Numbered from the stretch's first letter, positions 18,011-27,745 are shown. The stretch is DNA of 64,000 bases from Amphibacillus sp052055485 (GCF_052055485.1 NZ_CP197171.1:2232001-2296000); one strand, 5' to 3'. Program-made: numbers and translations. Notes: a model not told the origin generated them from the letters alone.

Positions 18011-18280
18011 TTATTCACCAAGACCTTCCTGCTTGATCACTTCATCGAGCGCCTTAATAGCGTCTTCTTGATCAGCACCATCTGCAACAATTTTTATTTC
18101 AGCATCCATAGGGATACCGAGAGACATAACACCCATAATTGATTTTAAATTCACGGATTTTCCGTTGTACTCCAACGTAATGTCGGAAGAAAAGCTACCT
18201 GCTTTATTAACAAGAACGGTTGCAGGACGTGCGTGCACTCCTGTTTCAGCAGTGATTTTAACTGTTTTCTCTACTGACAT
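18011..18280 (-). CDS. ptsH: PTS phosphocarrier protein HPr
   Basis: 89 residues. His16 (TGVHARPAT) is the phosphocarrier residue, and Ser47 (NLKSIMGVMSLG) is the HPrK/P target of Gram-positive HPr. P-Ser-HPr is the CcpA co-regulator, which links this gene to the cre-like sites in the aguE leader. AGGAGG precedes the ATG. An extended -10 element (TGTTATAAT on the minus strand, hexamer at 18321-18326) probably drives ptsHI. Confidence 0.98.
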   Translation of the reverse strand: MSVEKTVKITAETGVHARPATVLVNKAGSFSSDITLEYNGKSVNLKSIMGVMSLGIPMDAEIKIVADGADQEDAIKALDEVIKQEGLGE

Positions 18281-18320
18281 AAAAAAACCTCCTAATAAAA
18301 AAATTCTTAGTTACTTGTTG

Positions 18321-18328
18321 ATTATAAC
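18321..18328 (-). promoter_or_regulatory. Extended -10 promoter element of ptsHI
   Basis: On the minus strand the sequence reads TGTTATAAT, a consensus extended -10, about 40 nt before the ptsH start. The matching -35 region is poor, as is usual for extended -10 promoters. Confidence 0.55.
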
Positions 18329-18478
18329 ACAATTCTAATTCTACTGTGACTTGCTCTCATAATTCAAGTATAAACTGTTAGAAAAATTAGACTTATTGCT
18401 AAGCCTTTATGGAGGAAGCCTTATCCTATTATCAAATAGGCTCATCGTGAAGCAATTTCATAACTGCCATTCAGTTGT

Positions 18479-18598
18479 TTAAGATTTGATAGGATTCACA
18501 GACATAAAATTGATTAAGATAAATGGTACTCTCTCCATCCACTCAAATTTAATACCTTGTTGGTGAAGCTTTTGACCATGATTATCGTACAGGTAACA
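18479..18598 (-). other. In-frame open extension after the DeoR stop codon
   Basis: Directly after the TAA of the DeoR gene, about 39 sense codons continue in the same frame (CYLYDNHGQKLHQQ..., ending ...SVNPIKS) before the next stop at 18479. No start codon or ribosome site serves it. It may be a remnant of a lost gene or chance. I do not recognise the peptide. Confidence 0.3.
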
Positions 18599-19351
18599 TT
18601 ATTTTGCCACTAGCTTTATGTTTGTTTTCTTTTTAAATTGTTTCTGTAGTTGAATATCCATGGCATCGATAATTAATGTTGCCCCGTTAATTGGACTAAT
18701 CTGGGCAAAATTCTTTTGTTTTAGCTTAGAATGATCAGCAACTACGTATTGTTTTTCAGTTTGATTTAATGCCGTTTTCTTTACGGTTGCTTCTTCTGGA
18801 TCAGGTGTTGAATAACCATAGTCTAAGTCGATTGCATTTGCTCCAATAAATACACGATCAAAATGATATTGTTTTAATGAATGGAGGGCACCCGCTCCAA
18901 TGACAGCTTTGGTAGTATGCTTCACTTCACCGCCAATTAAAAATGTTTTGATGTCAAATTGATTTAAGCGATCCAGATGAGTTAAACCATTTGTCACAAC
19001 AGAGATGTGGCGATTGGCTAAATAGGGAATCATCTCATAAGTGGTCGTTCCTGCATCTAAATAAATACATTCATGATCTTTTATTATGGAAGCAGCTAGG
19101 TTAGCAATTTGCTTTTTTTGTTTGACAAAATGCGTTGTTTTTTCGGAATAGGATAATTCAGTTTGGGCTGAATGTTTGTTTGTTGCGCCTCCATGAACAC
19201 GAACGAGCTTCTGTTGTGCTTCTAATTTACTTAAATCTCTTCGGATTGTTGACTCAGAGGATGAAGTTAATTCAACAAGTTCTAAAATAGTCACCAATTG
19301 TTTTTCTTCTAATAAGTTGAGGATAAGATTAAAACGTTCAGTGGTGTGCAA
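18599..19351 (-). CDS. DeoR-family transcriptional regulator
   Basis: 250 residues, the normal size for DeoR regulators of sugar metabolism. The N-terminal HTH has the family signature SSESTIRRDLSKLEAQQKLVRVHGG (about residues 28-52). The C-terminal sensor domain has the phosphosugar-binding fold features IYLDAGTTTYEM, VVTNGL and VADHSKL. Such proteins usually respond to a phosphorylated sugar. No kinase or transporter gene lies next to it, so the target is unknown; ptsH is 318 nt away on the same strand. GGGGGG (inside CCCCCC on the plus strand) lies about 10 nt before the ATG. Confidence 0.88.
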   Translation of the reverse strand: MHTTERFNLILNLLEEKQLVTILELVELTSSSESTIRRDLSKLEAQQKLVRVHGGATNKHSAQTELSYSEKTTHFVKQKKQIANLAASIIKDHECIYLDAGTTTYEMIPYLANRHISVVTNGLTHLDRLNQFDIKTFLIGGEVKHTTKAVIGAGALHSLKQYHFDRVFIGANAIDLDYGYSTPDPEEATVKKTALNQTEKQYVVADHSKLKQKNFAQISPINGATLIIDAMDIQLQKQFKKKTNIKLVAK

Positions 19352-19699
19352 AATTCAATCCCCCCTTGGATGAGAGTGTTTAATACTCAACTCCCATCAT
19401 AAATGAAGGCTTGAGATAATTCAATCATAAGCGTCTAAGAGTTGTCATAGCATTGTTTGGTGAAAAAAAGAGCTTTGCTAAAAATAAGGAATTAGAACAA
19501 GCTGATCTGTTCCGAGGTGGTATGCATGTAAAATATGACTTGGTTGACTTTTAAAATTTTGCTCTAGCAAAAAGGGAAACTCTATTAAAAAGCTTGCGGT
19601 TAGAGAGTGTTTTGTGATAAATTAATGATAATGTCTTTTATTTCGTAATTATTGAGATCATATTTTTAGGGAAAGATTGTTTAGGAGGTGTGCGCACCC
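19352..19699. other. Divergent intergenic region between deoR-type gene and secG
   Basis: About 350 bp containing the promoters of the two divergent genes. I could not pick out convincing -35/-10 pairs and see no structured RNA or coding region. Confidence 0.4.
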
Positions 19700-19930
19700 A
19701 TGCAAAGTGTTGCAATCACGTTATTAGTTATTACATCAATCGCACTAATCGCTCTTGTGGTGATGCAATCAGGTAAAAGTGAAGGCCTTTCTGGAGCGAT
19801 TTCAGGTGGAGCTGAACAACTATTTGGGAAGAAAAAAGCGCGAGGCATTGATGCTGTATTAAATCGAGCTACAATTATTGTTTCCGTTCTTTTCTTTATT
19901 TTAACTTTCTTGTTAGCCTATGTTTTATAA
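19700..19930 (+). CDS. secG: Preprotein translocase subunit SecG
   Basis: 76 residues with two membrane segments (about 3-22 and 55-75) around the conserved loop LSGAISGGAEQLFGKKKARG. SecG joins SecY and SecE in the translocation channel. The start is ATG 19700, 11 nt after AGGAGG. An upstream GTG at 19688 overlaps the ribosome site and is unlikely. It is followed by a terminator, then est-rnr-smpB-ssrA, the B. subtilis order. Confidence 0.95.
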   Translation: MQSVAITLLVITSIALIALVVMQSGKSEGLSGAISGGAEQLFGKKKARGIDAVLNRATIIVSVLFFILTFLLAYVL

Positions 19931-19945
19931 GAATGAATCGATATG

Positions 19946-19981
19946 AACCTCTCAATTGATTTAATCATTGGGAGGTTTTTT
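19946..19981 (+). terminator. Terminator of secG
   Basis: AACCTC-TCAAT pairs with ATTGGGAGGTT and is followed by a run of Ts; it starts 16 nt after the secG stop. Confidence 0.88.
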
Positions 19982-20085
19982 CGTTTCGTTTTATAATCAA
20001 AAACGGTGCAGGTAATGGTTAAGTTTGTTAAGATTAAGCCATAATAAAGTAGATAGTGTTGTATGTGAAGGGAGAAAAAGAATAA

Positions 20086-20829
20086 ATGAAGACTCAAACA
20101 CCTAAACCATTTATGTTTGAAGAAGGAAAAAAAGCGGTATTATTATTACATGGTTTTACGGGTCATAGTGCAGACGTTAGAATGTTAGGTCGGTTTTTGC
20201 AAAAGCAAGGTTACACAACCTATGCCCCCATCTATCGAGGACACGGGAAGGGTCCAGAAGCGCTAACCGAAGGTGGTGCAAAGGAATGGTGGGCTGATGT
20301 ACAAGAAGCGTATCAAACCTTAAAAGATCAAGGCTATCAAAAAATTGCTGTTGCTGGATTATCATTGGGAGGAGTTCTAGGCTTAAAATTAGCGTATTCT
20401 GAGCCTGTCATGGGAATTATTCCGATGTGTACACCTATGATTTTAGGCCAAGATCATCGTCTTGATCAGGGCTTTCGTTACTATGCAAAGCAGTATAAGA
20501 AGGCTGAGGGTAAGGAAGAAGCTGAGATCGAAGCAGAAGTGGAGCAATTAATTGAAGGATCATCGACTTTATTCAGTGAGATCGCTGATTTAATTAGAGA
20601 GGTAAAAAATGAGTTAGATACAATTTATACACCCGCTTTAGTTGTTCAAGCAGAGGATGACCATATTATTAATACAGAAAGTGCGAATTATATTCTAGAT
20701 ACGATTGAATCTGATCAAAAGGAAATCAAATGGTATAAAGAAGCCGGTCATGCGATTACGCTGGGACCCAAAAGAGAGCAAGTTCATCAAGATATCTACC
20801 AATTCTTAGAATCACTTGATTGGGATTAA
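20086..20829 (+). CDS. est: Carboxylesterase, Est30/YvaK family
   Basis: 247 residues, alpha/beta hydrolase. The oxyanion region is LLLHGFTGHSADVRMLG; the nucleophile is the serine of AGLSLGGVLG (about residue 94); the acid is in VVQAEDDHIIN and the histidine in EAGHAITLG. This size and motif set match thermophilic Est30 and B. subtilis YvaK, which hydrolyse short-chain esters in the cytoplasm. The physiological substrate is unknown. It sits 44 nt before rnr, probably in the same operon. GGGAG lies about 11 nt before the ATG. Confidence 0.9.
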   Translation: MKTQTPKPFMFEEGKKAVLLLHGFTGHSADVRMLGRFLQKQGYTTYAPIYRGHGKGPEALTEGGAKEWWADVQEAYQTLKDQGYQKIAVAGLSLGGVLGLKLAYSEPVMGIIPMCTPMILGQDHRLDQGFRYYAKQYKKAEGKEEAEIEAEVEQLIEGSSTLFSEIADLIREVKNELDTIYTPALVVQAEDDHIINTESANYILDTIESDQKEIKWYKEAGHAITLGPKREQVHQDIYQFLESLDWD

Positions 20830-20872
20830 ACAATGATAAACAGTATATATTAAATAGAAAGAAGGTGAAATA

Positions 20873-23149
20873 ATGGATGAATTAAAAGAAAAGTTAATTG
20901 ACTTTTTCAATGACGAAGCGAAAAAACCATTAAAGGTCGATGAAATCATGGCTGGTTTAGAATTGGATGCAAATGATTCAGAACTGTTTAAATCAGTGAT
21001 CAAAACGTTAAACGCTTTGGAAGATGATGGGGAATTAATTCTAACTAGGAAAAATCGCTATTGCTTACCAGAACGAATTGGTTTAGTAAAGGGATACATT
21101 CAAATGCATAAGAAAGGTTTCGCTTTTCTTATTCCTGATGATGAAGAAAAATCTGATGTTTACATTAATCCGACTGACTTGCATGGAGCAATGAATAAAG
21201 ACCGTGTTTTCGTTCGAATTGAAACAGAACAGATGGGAGCTAAACGCTATGAAGGCGTTGTGGAACGAATCATCGAACGTCATTCAAATCGTGTGATTGG
21301 AACCTATGAAGATAAGGGTAGTTTTGGTTTTGTGATTGCGGATGATAAACGAATACCTAATGATATTTTTATTGAGAAAAGTCAATCACACGGTGCAGTG
21401 ACAGGTCATAAGGTCATTGTCAATATTACGAAATTTCCTGAAGGAACGATGTCGGCAGAAGGGGAAATTGTCGACATCCTTGGCCATAAAAATGATCCGG
21501 GTATGGATATCATTTCTATTATTCATAAGCATGATATTACCATTGATTTTCCAGAAGAAGTGATGGCTCAGGCGGAAAATATTCCTGATCAAATTCAGTC
21601 TTCTGAGTTGAAAGATCGCCGTGATTTGCGAGATGAACAGATCATCACAATTGATGGGGAAGATGCGAAGGATTTAGATGATGCAGTGACAGTGACAAAA
21701 TTACCGAATGGAAATTACCAACTAGGGGTTTATATTTCCGATGTTTCCTATTACGTTGAAAGAAACTCACCCATGGATCAAGAAGCGTATGATCGGGGAA
21801 CAAGTGTCTATTTAGTTGATCGAGTCATTCCGATGCTTCCACATCGCTTATCAAATGGTATTTGTTCATTGAATCCTGGTGAAGATCGTTTAACTTTAGG
21901 ATGTGAAATGGAAATTAATCCAAGTGGAGAAGTGATCAAGCATGATCTTTTTCAAAGTGTGATCAATAGTTCAGCGCGAATGACCTACAAAGAGGTCAAT
22001 CAGATCCTAGTCGATCAAGATGAACAACTGCGGGAAAAATATCATGAACATGTTCCTATGTTTGAAGCGATGGAGCGGTTAGCTGAAATCTTACGACAAA
22101 AGCGATTTGGTCGTGGAGCGATTGATTTCAATTTTAAAGAAGCACAAGTTCTTGTTGATGATACCGGTCATGCTGTTGATGTTGTTTTGCGTGAACGTTC
22201 CGTTGCGGAGCGCTTAATTGAAGAATTTATGTTAATCGCTAATGAGACGGTAGCTGAGCATTTTCATTGGATGGATATTCCTTTTATTTATCGAATTCAC
22301 GAGGACCCCGATGAAGAAAAGCTGCAAAATTTTTATCAGTTTGTAGGTCAGTTTGGTTATAGTGTTAAAGGAACAGCTAATGAGATACATCCTCAGGCTC
22401 TCCAGCAAGTACTTGACCTAGTGGAAGGTGAACAGGAAGAAATGGTCATCTCGAAAGTGATGCTCCGATCGATGAAACAGGCGAAGTATGATCCGAATAG
22501 TCTGGGGCATTTTGGGTTGGCGACAGAGTTTTACACCCATTTCACTGCACCGATCAGACGTTATCCAGATTTAATTGTTCATCGTTTAATTCGAACTTAT
22601 TTAATGGATGGAAAAATTGATCGAAAAACACAAAATGATTGGAAAGCGAAATTACCCGAGATTGCAAAGCATACGTCTGAACGGGAACGAATCGCTGTTG
22701 ATGCAGAACGAGAAACCGATGATTTGAAGAAAGCCGAGTACATGCAGGACAAGATAGGCGAGGAGTTTGATGGTGTCATCAGCTCAGTCACTGGTTTTGG
22801 TTTATTTGTTGAACTAGAAAATACGGTTGAAGGCTTAGTACATGTCAGTGATTTAACAGATGATTATTATCATTATGATGAACGTAGTTATGCCATGATT
22901 GGCGAGCGGACAGGTAATGTCTTCCGTATTGGTGACGCGATCACGATTAAAGTAGCAGGAGTTAATTTAGAAGAACAAGCTGTTGACTTTGAAATTGTTG
23001 GGATGAAAAAGAAAGCACGTCGTCAAGAGACCAAAAATAACGACCAGAAAAAACCTGAAAACACCAAAAAACAGAAGAAACAAAAAAAAGAGCGAAAACG
23101 AAAGAAAAATATTAAACCACCAAAAGCAAAGAAACAGAAAAAACGTTAG
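20873..23149 (+). CDS. rnr: Ribonuclease R
   Basis: 758 residues. The order is an N-terminal winged HTH (about 1-65), cold-shock RNA-binding domains (about 65-220), the RNB catalytic domain with the metal motif GEDAKDLDDAVT (about 262-273) and the R-rich FTAPIRRYPDLIVHR block, and an S1 domain (about 625-705, GEEFDGVISSVTGFGLFVEL). It ends in a strongly Lys-rich tail of about 45 residues. RNase R degrades structured RNA 3'-to-5' and works with tmRNA on stalled mRNAs, in line with smpB and ssrA downstream. GAAGGTG precedes the ATG. Confidence 0.97.
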   Translation: MDELKEKLIDFFNDEAKKPLKVDEIMAGLELDANDSELFKSVIKTLNALEDDGELILTRKNRYCLPERIGLVKGYIQMHKKGFAFLIPDDEEKSDVYINPTDLHGAMNKDRVFVRIETEQMGAKRYEGVVERIIERHSNRVIGTYEDKGSFGFVIADDKRIPNDIFIEKSQSHGAVTGHKVIVNITKFPEGTMSAEGEIVDILGHKNDPGMDIISIIHKHDITIDFPEEVMAQAENIPDQIQSSELKDRRDLRDEQIITIDGEDAKDLDDAVTVTKLPNGNYQLGVYISDVSYYVERNSPMDQEAYDRGTSVYLVDRVIPMLPHRLSNGICSLNPGEDRLTLGCEMEINPSGEVIKHDLFQSVINSSARMTYKEVNQILVDQDEQLREKYHEHVPMFEAMERLAEILRQKRFGRGAIDFNFKEAQVLVDDTGHAVDVVLRERSVAERLIEEFMLIANETVAEHFHWMDIPFIYRIHEDPDEEKLQNFYQFVGQFGYSVKGTANEIHPQALQQVLDLVEGEQEEMVISKVMLRSMKQAKYDPNSLGHFGLATEFYTHFTAPIRRYPDLIVHRLIRTYLMDGKIDRKTQNDWKAKLPEIAKHTSERERIAVDAERETDDLKKAEYMQDKIGEEFDGVISSVTGFGLFVELENTVEGLVHVSDLTDDYYHYDERSYAMIGERTGNVFRIGDAITIKVAGVNLEEQAVDFEIVGMKKKARRQETKNNDQKKPENTKKQKKQKKERKRKKNIKPPKAKKQKKR

Positions 23150-23152
23150 AAA

Positions 23153-23200
23153 AACGAACACTTTTACTAGTTCCCTTACGTGAAAGTGTTCGTTCTTCTT
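23153..23200. terminator. Bidirectional terminator between rnr and the GNAT gene
   Basis: AACGAACACTTT (23153-23164) pairs perfectly with AAAGTGTTCGTT (23183-23194). A T run follows on the plus strand and an A run precedes it, so it can also stop transcription of the convergent GNAT gene. Confidence 0.88.
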
Positions 23201-23306
23201 AATTGGATAGATACTCGTACAATCATTTCAGCAGATGTGTAGAAATTTAATAATTTGTAATCCCATTAATTAAGGAGGGGAATTTATTCAACTTCAATGT
23301 CTTGGC

Positions 23307-24182
23307 TTAACTAATTTCATTGTTTGGAATTCGCCATTTGCTGGTGAATTCACCGTATAATACCCATCCATCTGAAACGTCAAAAGCTTCAAGATTTGGG
23401 ATTTGTTCAAAGGCTTCTGGTGTAAAGTCAAACCAAGGTCTGCGTGGTTCTTCACTTTGCTTAAGATCTGTTGTGATTGTTTCAAATAAGCCAGGCTGAT
23501 TAAAGTAATCATCCCAGAAATAACGTACTTGAGCATAGGTTTCTTTTTTATAATCATCGGATATGAGCAACCAACGATCTGCTTGTTCATTTTGATAAAA
23601 GCGCGTTTGAGCTAATTTCTGATCGCTGAGCAGTTCATCATGATATGGAAAAGGATAATAGCATTCATACGGGTAAATATCCAATACATCTTCTGAAAGC
23701 TTTTTTAAAATCGTTCGTTTTTGAGCTAAGGTTTCTATTTCAGACCAAACCTTCCCAGGAGTCGTCATTAATAAATCTGGATTAAGTAAGGGGAAGCTAT
23801 AGAATGTTTTAAGTTCACTTAAATCGAGTTTATTTAGAATTCGCCGCGAAGGAAGATTACCAATATTCGTGTAGCCACCAATCCAATTGACCTGTTCTAG
23901 TTTTGTTAGGTAATCAACGATGTACTCTAATAAATAGCTAGCGTGACCCTGTCCTCGAAAACGAGCATCGCTTCTTAACCGGCCAAGCATTGCATAGCCA
24001 CCGGGATAAAGTGTATAGCCTGCCACACTAACAAGGTGATTGTTTTTAAACAGACCAAATAATCGATGATCGGGTGCTGTTGTTAATTTATCAAATATAT
24101 CGATCATATAGTCTCTTTCAATCGTTGTTTGCATGGCTTTATATAGAGGTAAATCATGGGGTGTAAGTTGTCTTATGTTCAT
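23307..24182 (-). CDS. GNAT-family N-acetyltransferase with extra C-terminal domain
   Basis: 291 residues. The N-terminal half (about 1-150) is a GNAT fold: MNIRQLTPHDLPLYKAM at the start and an acetyl-CoA loop in RSDARFRGQGHASYLLEY (R-x2-G-x-G/A). The C-terminal 140 residues form an acidic, aromatic-rich domain I cannot assign. The substrate is unknown. It is transcribed against rnr and away from smpB. It interrupts the otherwise conserved rnr-smpB order, so it is probably an insertion in this lineage. Confidence 0.82.
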   Translation of the reverse strand: MNIRQLTPHDLPLYKAMQTTIERDYMIDIFDKLTTAPDHRLFGLFKNNHLVSVAGYTLYPGGYAMLGRLRSDARFRGQGHASYLLEYIVDYLTKLEQVNWIGGYTNIGNLPSRRILNKLDLSELKTFYSFPLLNPDLLMTTPGKVWSEIETLAQKRTILKKLSEDVLDIYPYECYYPFPYHDELLSDQKLAQTRFYQNEQADRWLLISDDYKKETYAQVRYFWDDYFNQPGLFETITTDLKQSEEPRRPWFDFTPEAFEQIPNLEAFDVSDGWVLYGEFTSKWRIPNNEIS

Positions 24183-24459
24183 TTATTTCACTCCCTGCAA
24201 TCAAAATAACAAAACATATCATCGCATATTGAGAATGTATTTGTCTAGAATTTTTTCCGGGTAAAGAAAATTTTTAAATAACCTTTTATCTTGGAAACTT
24301 TTGTTTCATTTATTTTGTCAGCGATAAAATTTGATCCCTCAGGCTATTAAACAAATTTTTAAAATTAAATCAGCTGATTTGACCGAGTTAGGAATGAATT
24401 GTTTTTCCCTATTGAACCTGTTAAAATAAAGAATGTCTTAAGATGGAGGAGGGTTATAA
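24183..24459. other. Divergent intergenic region before smpB
   Basis: About 280 AT-rich bases with the promoters of the GNAT gene and smpB. No convincing -35/-10 pair or structured element was found. Confidence 0.4.
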
Positions 24460-24924
24460 ATGCCCAGAGATACAAGTAAAGTGATGGCTCGAAATAAAAA
24501 GGCTTCACATGACTTTTTTATTGAGGATACTTTTGAAGCGGGACTTGTTTTACAAGGAACTGAAATCAAATCAATTCGAGCAGGTCGTGTCAATATGAAA
24601 GATAGCTTTGCTCGAGTGGAGCGTGGAGAAGTTTTCTTACACAATCTTCATATTTCACCTTATGAACAAGGGAATCGCTATAATCATGAACCGACTCGAA
24701 CACGAAAGTTACTATTACACAGAAAACAAATCAGCAAGTTAATTGGTGAAACGCAACAAGCTGGTTATTCACTTATTCCGATAAAAATTTACATTAGAAA
24801 TGGTATGGCAAAAGTGCTAATTGGTTTAGGGAAAGGGAAAAAGAAATACGATAAGCGTGAGGATTTAAAGCAGAAGCAAGCTAAGCGTGATGTCGATCGT
24901 GCTTTGAAAGAGCAATTTCAGTAA
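24460..24924 (+). CDS. smpB: SsrA-binding protein SmpB
   Basis: 154 residues, full length. Conserved blocks are ASHDFFIEDTFEAGLVLQGTEIKSIR, KDSFA and HEPTRTRKLLLH, then a basic C-terminal tail (KKKYDKREDLKQKQAKRDVDRALKE) that enters the ribosomal decoding centre. SmpB escorts tmRNA to stalled ribosomes. Its partner RNA is encoded 103 nt downstream. GGAGGAGG lies just before the ATG. Confidence 0.98.
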   Translation: MPRDTSKVMARNKKASHDFFIEDTFEAGLVLQGTEIKSIRAGRVNMKDSFARVERGEVFLHNLHISPYEQGNRYNHEPTRTRKLLLHRKQISKLIGETQQAGYSLIPIKIYIRNGMAKVLIGLGKGKKKYDKREDLKQKQAKRDVDRALKEQFQ

Positions 24925-24927
24925 CAC

Positions 24928-24955
24928 TTGAAAAATTTTAAGTTTTTGTTATAAT
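24928..24955 (+). promoter_or_regulatory. Promoter of ssrA
   Basis: -35 TTGAAA at 24928-24933, a 16-nt spacer and -10 TATAAT at 24950-24955 with an extended TGT before it. It predicts a 5' precursor of about 65 nt that is trimmed to the mature end at 25028. Confidence 0.7.
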
Positions 24956-25027
24956 AGTCATTGGAAACAAAACAATTCAATAGTACAAAGTTCAAATTCC
25001 AATTCAATTCGTTTTGCTCCTTTATAT

Positions 25028-25390
25028 GGGGGCGTTTTGGATTCGACAGGGGTAGTTTGAGCTCAAGTCGCGTGTCGAGGTTACGGCTCGTAAAACGTTA
25101 CTCGCCAATAATAACTGGCAAAACAAACAATTACTCTTTAGCTGCTGCATAAGCATTGCTAAAGGATCCTTTCCAGCATCGCTCGTGTGCCGGGTATAGG
25201 GTCTCAACTTAAGCGAGATACGCTAAACATCTGCCGTCTGAAGAAGTTTAGAAGAGACTAAGCAGACTAGCTACTAGGATGCCTGTTGATTGGCAGAATA
25301 GGTAGTGAACCCTGAATAAATCAACTACACATGTAGACGCTTGAGTGGCGATATCTCTGGACGTGGGTTCAAATCCCACCGCCTCCACCA
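25028..25390 (+). ncRNA. ssrA: tmRNA (SsrA)
   Basis: 363 nt. The tRNA-like acceptor stem pairs GGGGGCG (25028-25034) with CGCCTCC before the encoded ACCA. TTGGATTCGACAGGGG and GGGTTCAAATCCC (T arm) are standard tmRNA sequences. The tag frame reads GKTNNYSLAAA and stops at TAA; the codon before Gly is ACT, so the resume codon is taken as GGC, as in other species with G-starting tags. The RNA rescues stalled ribosomes and marks products for ClpXP. Confidence 0.97.
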
Positions 25391-25450
25391 ATACATAATA
25401 ACTATTGGTGTGACAACAAAGTTGATAGTATAGATAAAAAGTTATAAAAT

Positions 25451-25478
25451 CGTCTTCGATTGAGAAGGCGTTTTTTTG
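25451..25478 (+). terminator. Terminator of ssrA
   Basis: CGTCTTC pairs with GAAGGCG (one G-U) around a 6-nt loop and is followed by seven Ts. Confidence 0.85.
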
Positions 25479-26551
25479 TTTTTGCTCAGGAAGCGATCAG
25501 TAGGGGCATCGTTATAGTAAAATGGCGGCGTCTGTAGTAAGGACTCAACGCTTATCATCGATCAGCTTTTCTTCTTTGCTCAGTCAATATTGGTTTTCTT
25601 AGCTGTCTTGGAGCCTTTATTTCATCAGAAGTTCCTCAATTTGTAAGTTGTTCAACAAGCACTTTAGTTTTTTTCGAAAAGGATTAGACCCTAGTCTGTT
25701 TTGCTAAAGAAGCTTTTAAATGAATAACCATGTTTAGCTTTAATGTAGAGATTTTACCAGTGCAATTAACTATTAAGTGCGTTAAAATAGAGTTCTACAG
25801 AGTTATATTTATTTAAAGTCGTTTAAATAATAGTTGTAAGCTCATGTCTTCAAGAATATGAGGGAAAGTTCCCCATAAAAATCGGAATTGACAGCAAGTG
25901 TGGATCTGGGCCATTCAGAGGCCAATTCTTGCTTGTATTTCAAATTACTAATAAGGCTTTTGGTGCGGCGAGTAACCACATGAAGGAAAGTTAAATGACA
26001 TTGCAAGAATAAGTGCTTTTCTTATTCTAAACTCTAGTCCTAATTAAAGTAGAAAAGATAATCATCAAGTTGTGTGGCAAATGTTTGAATGTGCCTGCAT
26101 CATGTATACCTGTTTTCCATTGATTGAGGCTTTACTTTAGCTGTTAAGTTTAAGTCATATCAAGATTCCCCAACATCATCCAAAAAACTTCAACTAAAAA
26201 TACCATATATTTGGAAAAAGACATTTGCAAAATAGCAATTATTTCGTTCTAGCCGGTGGTAAATAATATAGTTCACCACTGTTGAAAAGCCAGACAAATT
26301 TAAGAAAGTGAATTTTATTTTGTCCCACTAAAGGATTATTAATTGCTCTTTTATTAAATTTTACAGTAGAAGAGAGTAAATTTTCTGTCCGTTAAATCTT
26401 ACCATAAAGCGAACTGTTTTTACGTAGAATAAGAGATATAGCTAGGAACTGTAAAGGTTACCTTGTTAATCTCATCAAAGTACAGTAAATACAATAATTC
26501 ATTAAAAATTTGAGAATAGTAAAAAGAATAATTATCGTAGATTATATAATC
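25479..26551. other. 1.1-kb gene-free region with repeat-family fragments
   Basis: No credible coding region. At 25955-26160 there are rearranged pieces of the dispersed repeat family: a perfect hairpin AGAATAAGTGCTTTTCTTATTCT-like segment (26010-26032) in the reverse orientation, and a CCATTGATTGAGGCTTTACTTTA segment near 26120-26145 in the forward orientation. The region ends at the IS30-type element. Confidence 0.5.
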
Positions 26552-26632
26552 AAGTTAGTCACCTAAAATAAAAGGCCATGTGAATCTCATGTTATATTGA
26601 AAGTACGACCAACCAATATAAGGAGAATTCAC

Positions 26633-27715
26633 ATGACCCATGTAAATACTATCACAGAATCACGGAAAGGGAAACACCTTACATTTGCTGAAATGAAACA
26701 GATTGAAGCATATAAGAAACTCGAGTTATCAAACCGAGCGATTGGCCGACTGCTTGATCGCAATTATCAAACCATCAATAATAATGTTAAGAAAGGGACT
26801 GTTACACAAGTCCAAAAGCAAACACAGAACGGCAAATCCTATTTTTATGAAAGAGCAGTTTATTTCGCAGATGTCAATTATGACGTCTATGAAAAGAATC
26901 GTTCGCATTGCGGCCGCCGCCCCAAATGGGTTGATGGACATGAATTTGTTGATTGGGCTGATCAAAAAATGCGACAAGACAAATGGTCACCTGATGTTGT
27001 TGTCAATGTAGCTAAAAGTGAAGCCTTCTTTCATGAATCCATCATTCCAAGCACGTCCACACTTTATCATTGGATTGATAGTGGCATCATGCAGACAAAG
27101 AATATGGATTTGTTAGAAAAGGTTGATCGAAAACCACGCTCCACAAAAGGCAAAGGACATCGAAATAAAAAGGTGCATGGTATCTCAATCGAAGAACGTC
27201 CAGAATCAGTTAACCAGCGAAAGGAATTCGGACATTGGGAAATTGATACGGTTATCGGTAAAAAGAAGGCTGATGAACCTGTTCTATTAACGCTTGTTGA
27301 ACGTAAAACAACCTTTGAACTCCTCTTCAAAATTGATGGGAAAAGAGCAACGCAAATTGATGATACCTTACAACATATGATTAGTCAGTTAAACGGAATC
27401 GAAGGTGACATTTTTAAAACCATTACCTCAGACAATGGAAGTGAGTTTAGTAATCTATCTGAATTGTCTAAAGAGATTGATGTCTATTACTGTCATCCAT
27501 ACGCTTCCTTTGAACGAGGAACCAGTGAAAATCAACATAAAATCATCCGTCGTTTCTTACCCAAACATGAGTCGCTGAAAGATGTTAATGAGGATCAAGT
27601 CAAAAGGGTTCAACAATGGATGAATGACTATCCACGAAGAAACCAAAACTATAAAACACCTCACCAAGCATTTGTCTTAGAGCTACAGAAATTACAGCTG
27701 AATCTTGTTGCTTAA
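26633..27715 (+). CDS. IS30-family transposase
   Basis: 360 residues from the ATG at 26633, which follows AAGGAG; upstream in-frame starts lack a ribosome site. The N-terminal HTH region (LTFAEMKQIEAYKKLELSNRAIGRLLDRN) is typical of IS30 proteins. The DDE catalytic core shows Asp205 (HWEIDTVIG), Asp267 (TSDNGSEF) and Glu299 (RGTSENQHKIIRR). There is no internal stop or frameshift, so the element could be mobile. Confidence 0.95.
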   Translation: MTHVNTITESRKGKHLTFAEMKQIEAYKKLELSNRAIGRLLDRNYQTINNNVKKGTVTQVQKQTQNGKSYFYERAVYFADVNYDVYEKNRSHCGRRPKWVDGHEFVDWADQKMRQDKWSPDVVVNVAKSEAFFHESIIPSTSTLYHWIDSGIMQTKNMDLLEKVDRKPRSTKGKGHRNKKVHGISIEERPESVNQRKEFGHWEIDTVIGKKKADEPVLLTLVERKTTFELLFKIDGKRATQIDDTLQHMISQLNGIEGDIFKTITSDNGSEFSNLSELSKEIDVYYCHPYASFERGTSENQHKIIRRFLPKHESLKDVNEDQVKRVQQWMNDYPRRNQNYKTPHQAFVLELQKLQLNLVA

Positions 27716-27745
27716 AATCATGTTTAACCCAGGTATGTCCCGTGA

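Noticed and set aside
25028..25390. Possible tRNA gene because of GGTTCAAATCC and an encoded CCA
   Set aside because: These are the T arm and acceptor end of tmRNA; no other tRNA-like sequence was seen in the window.
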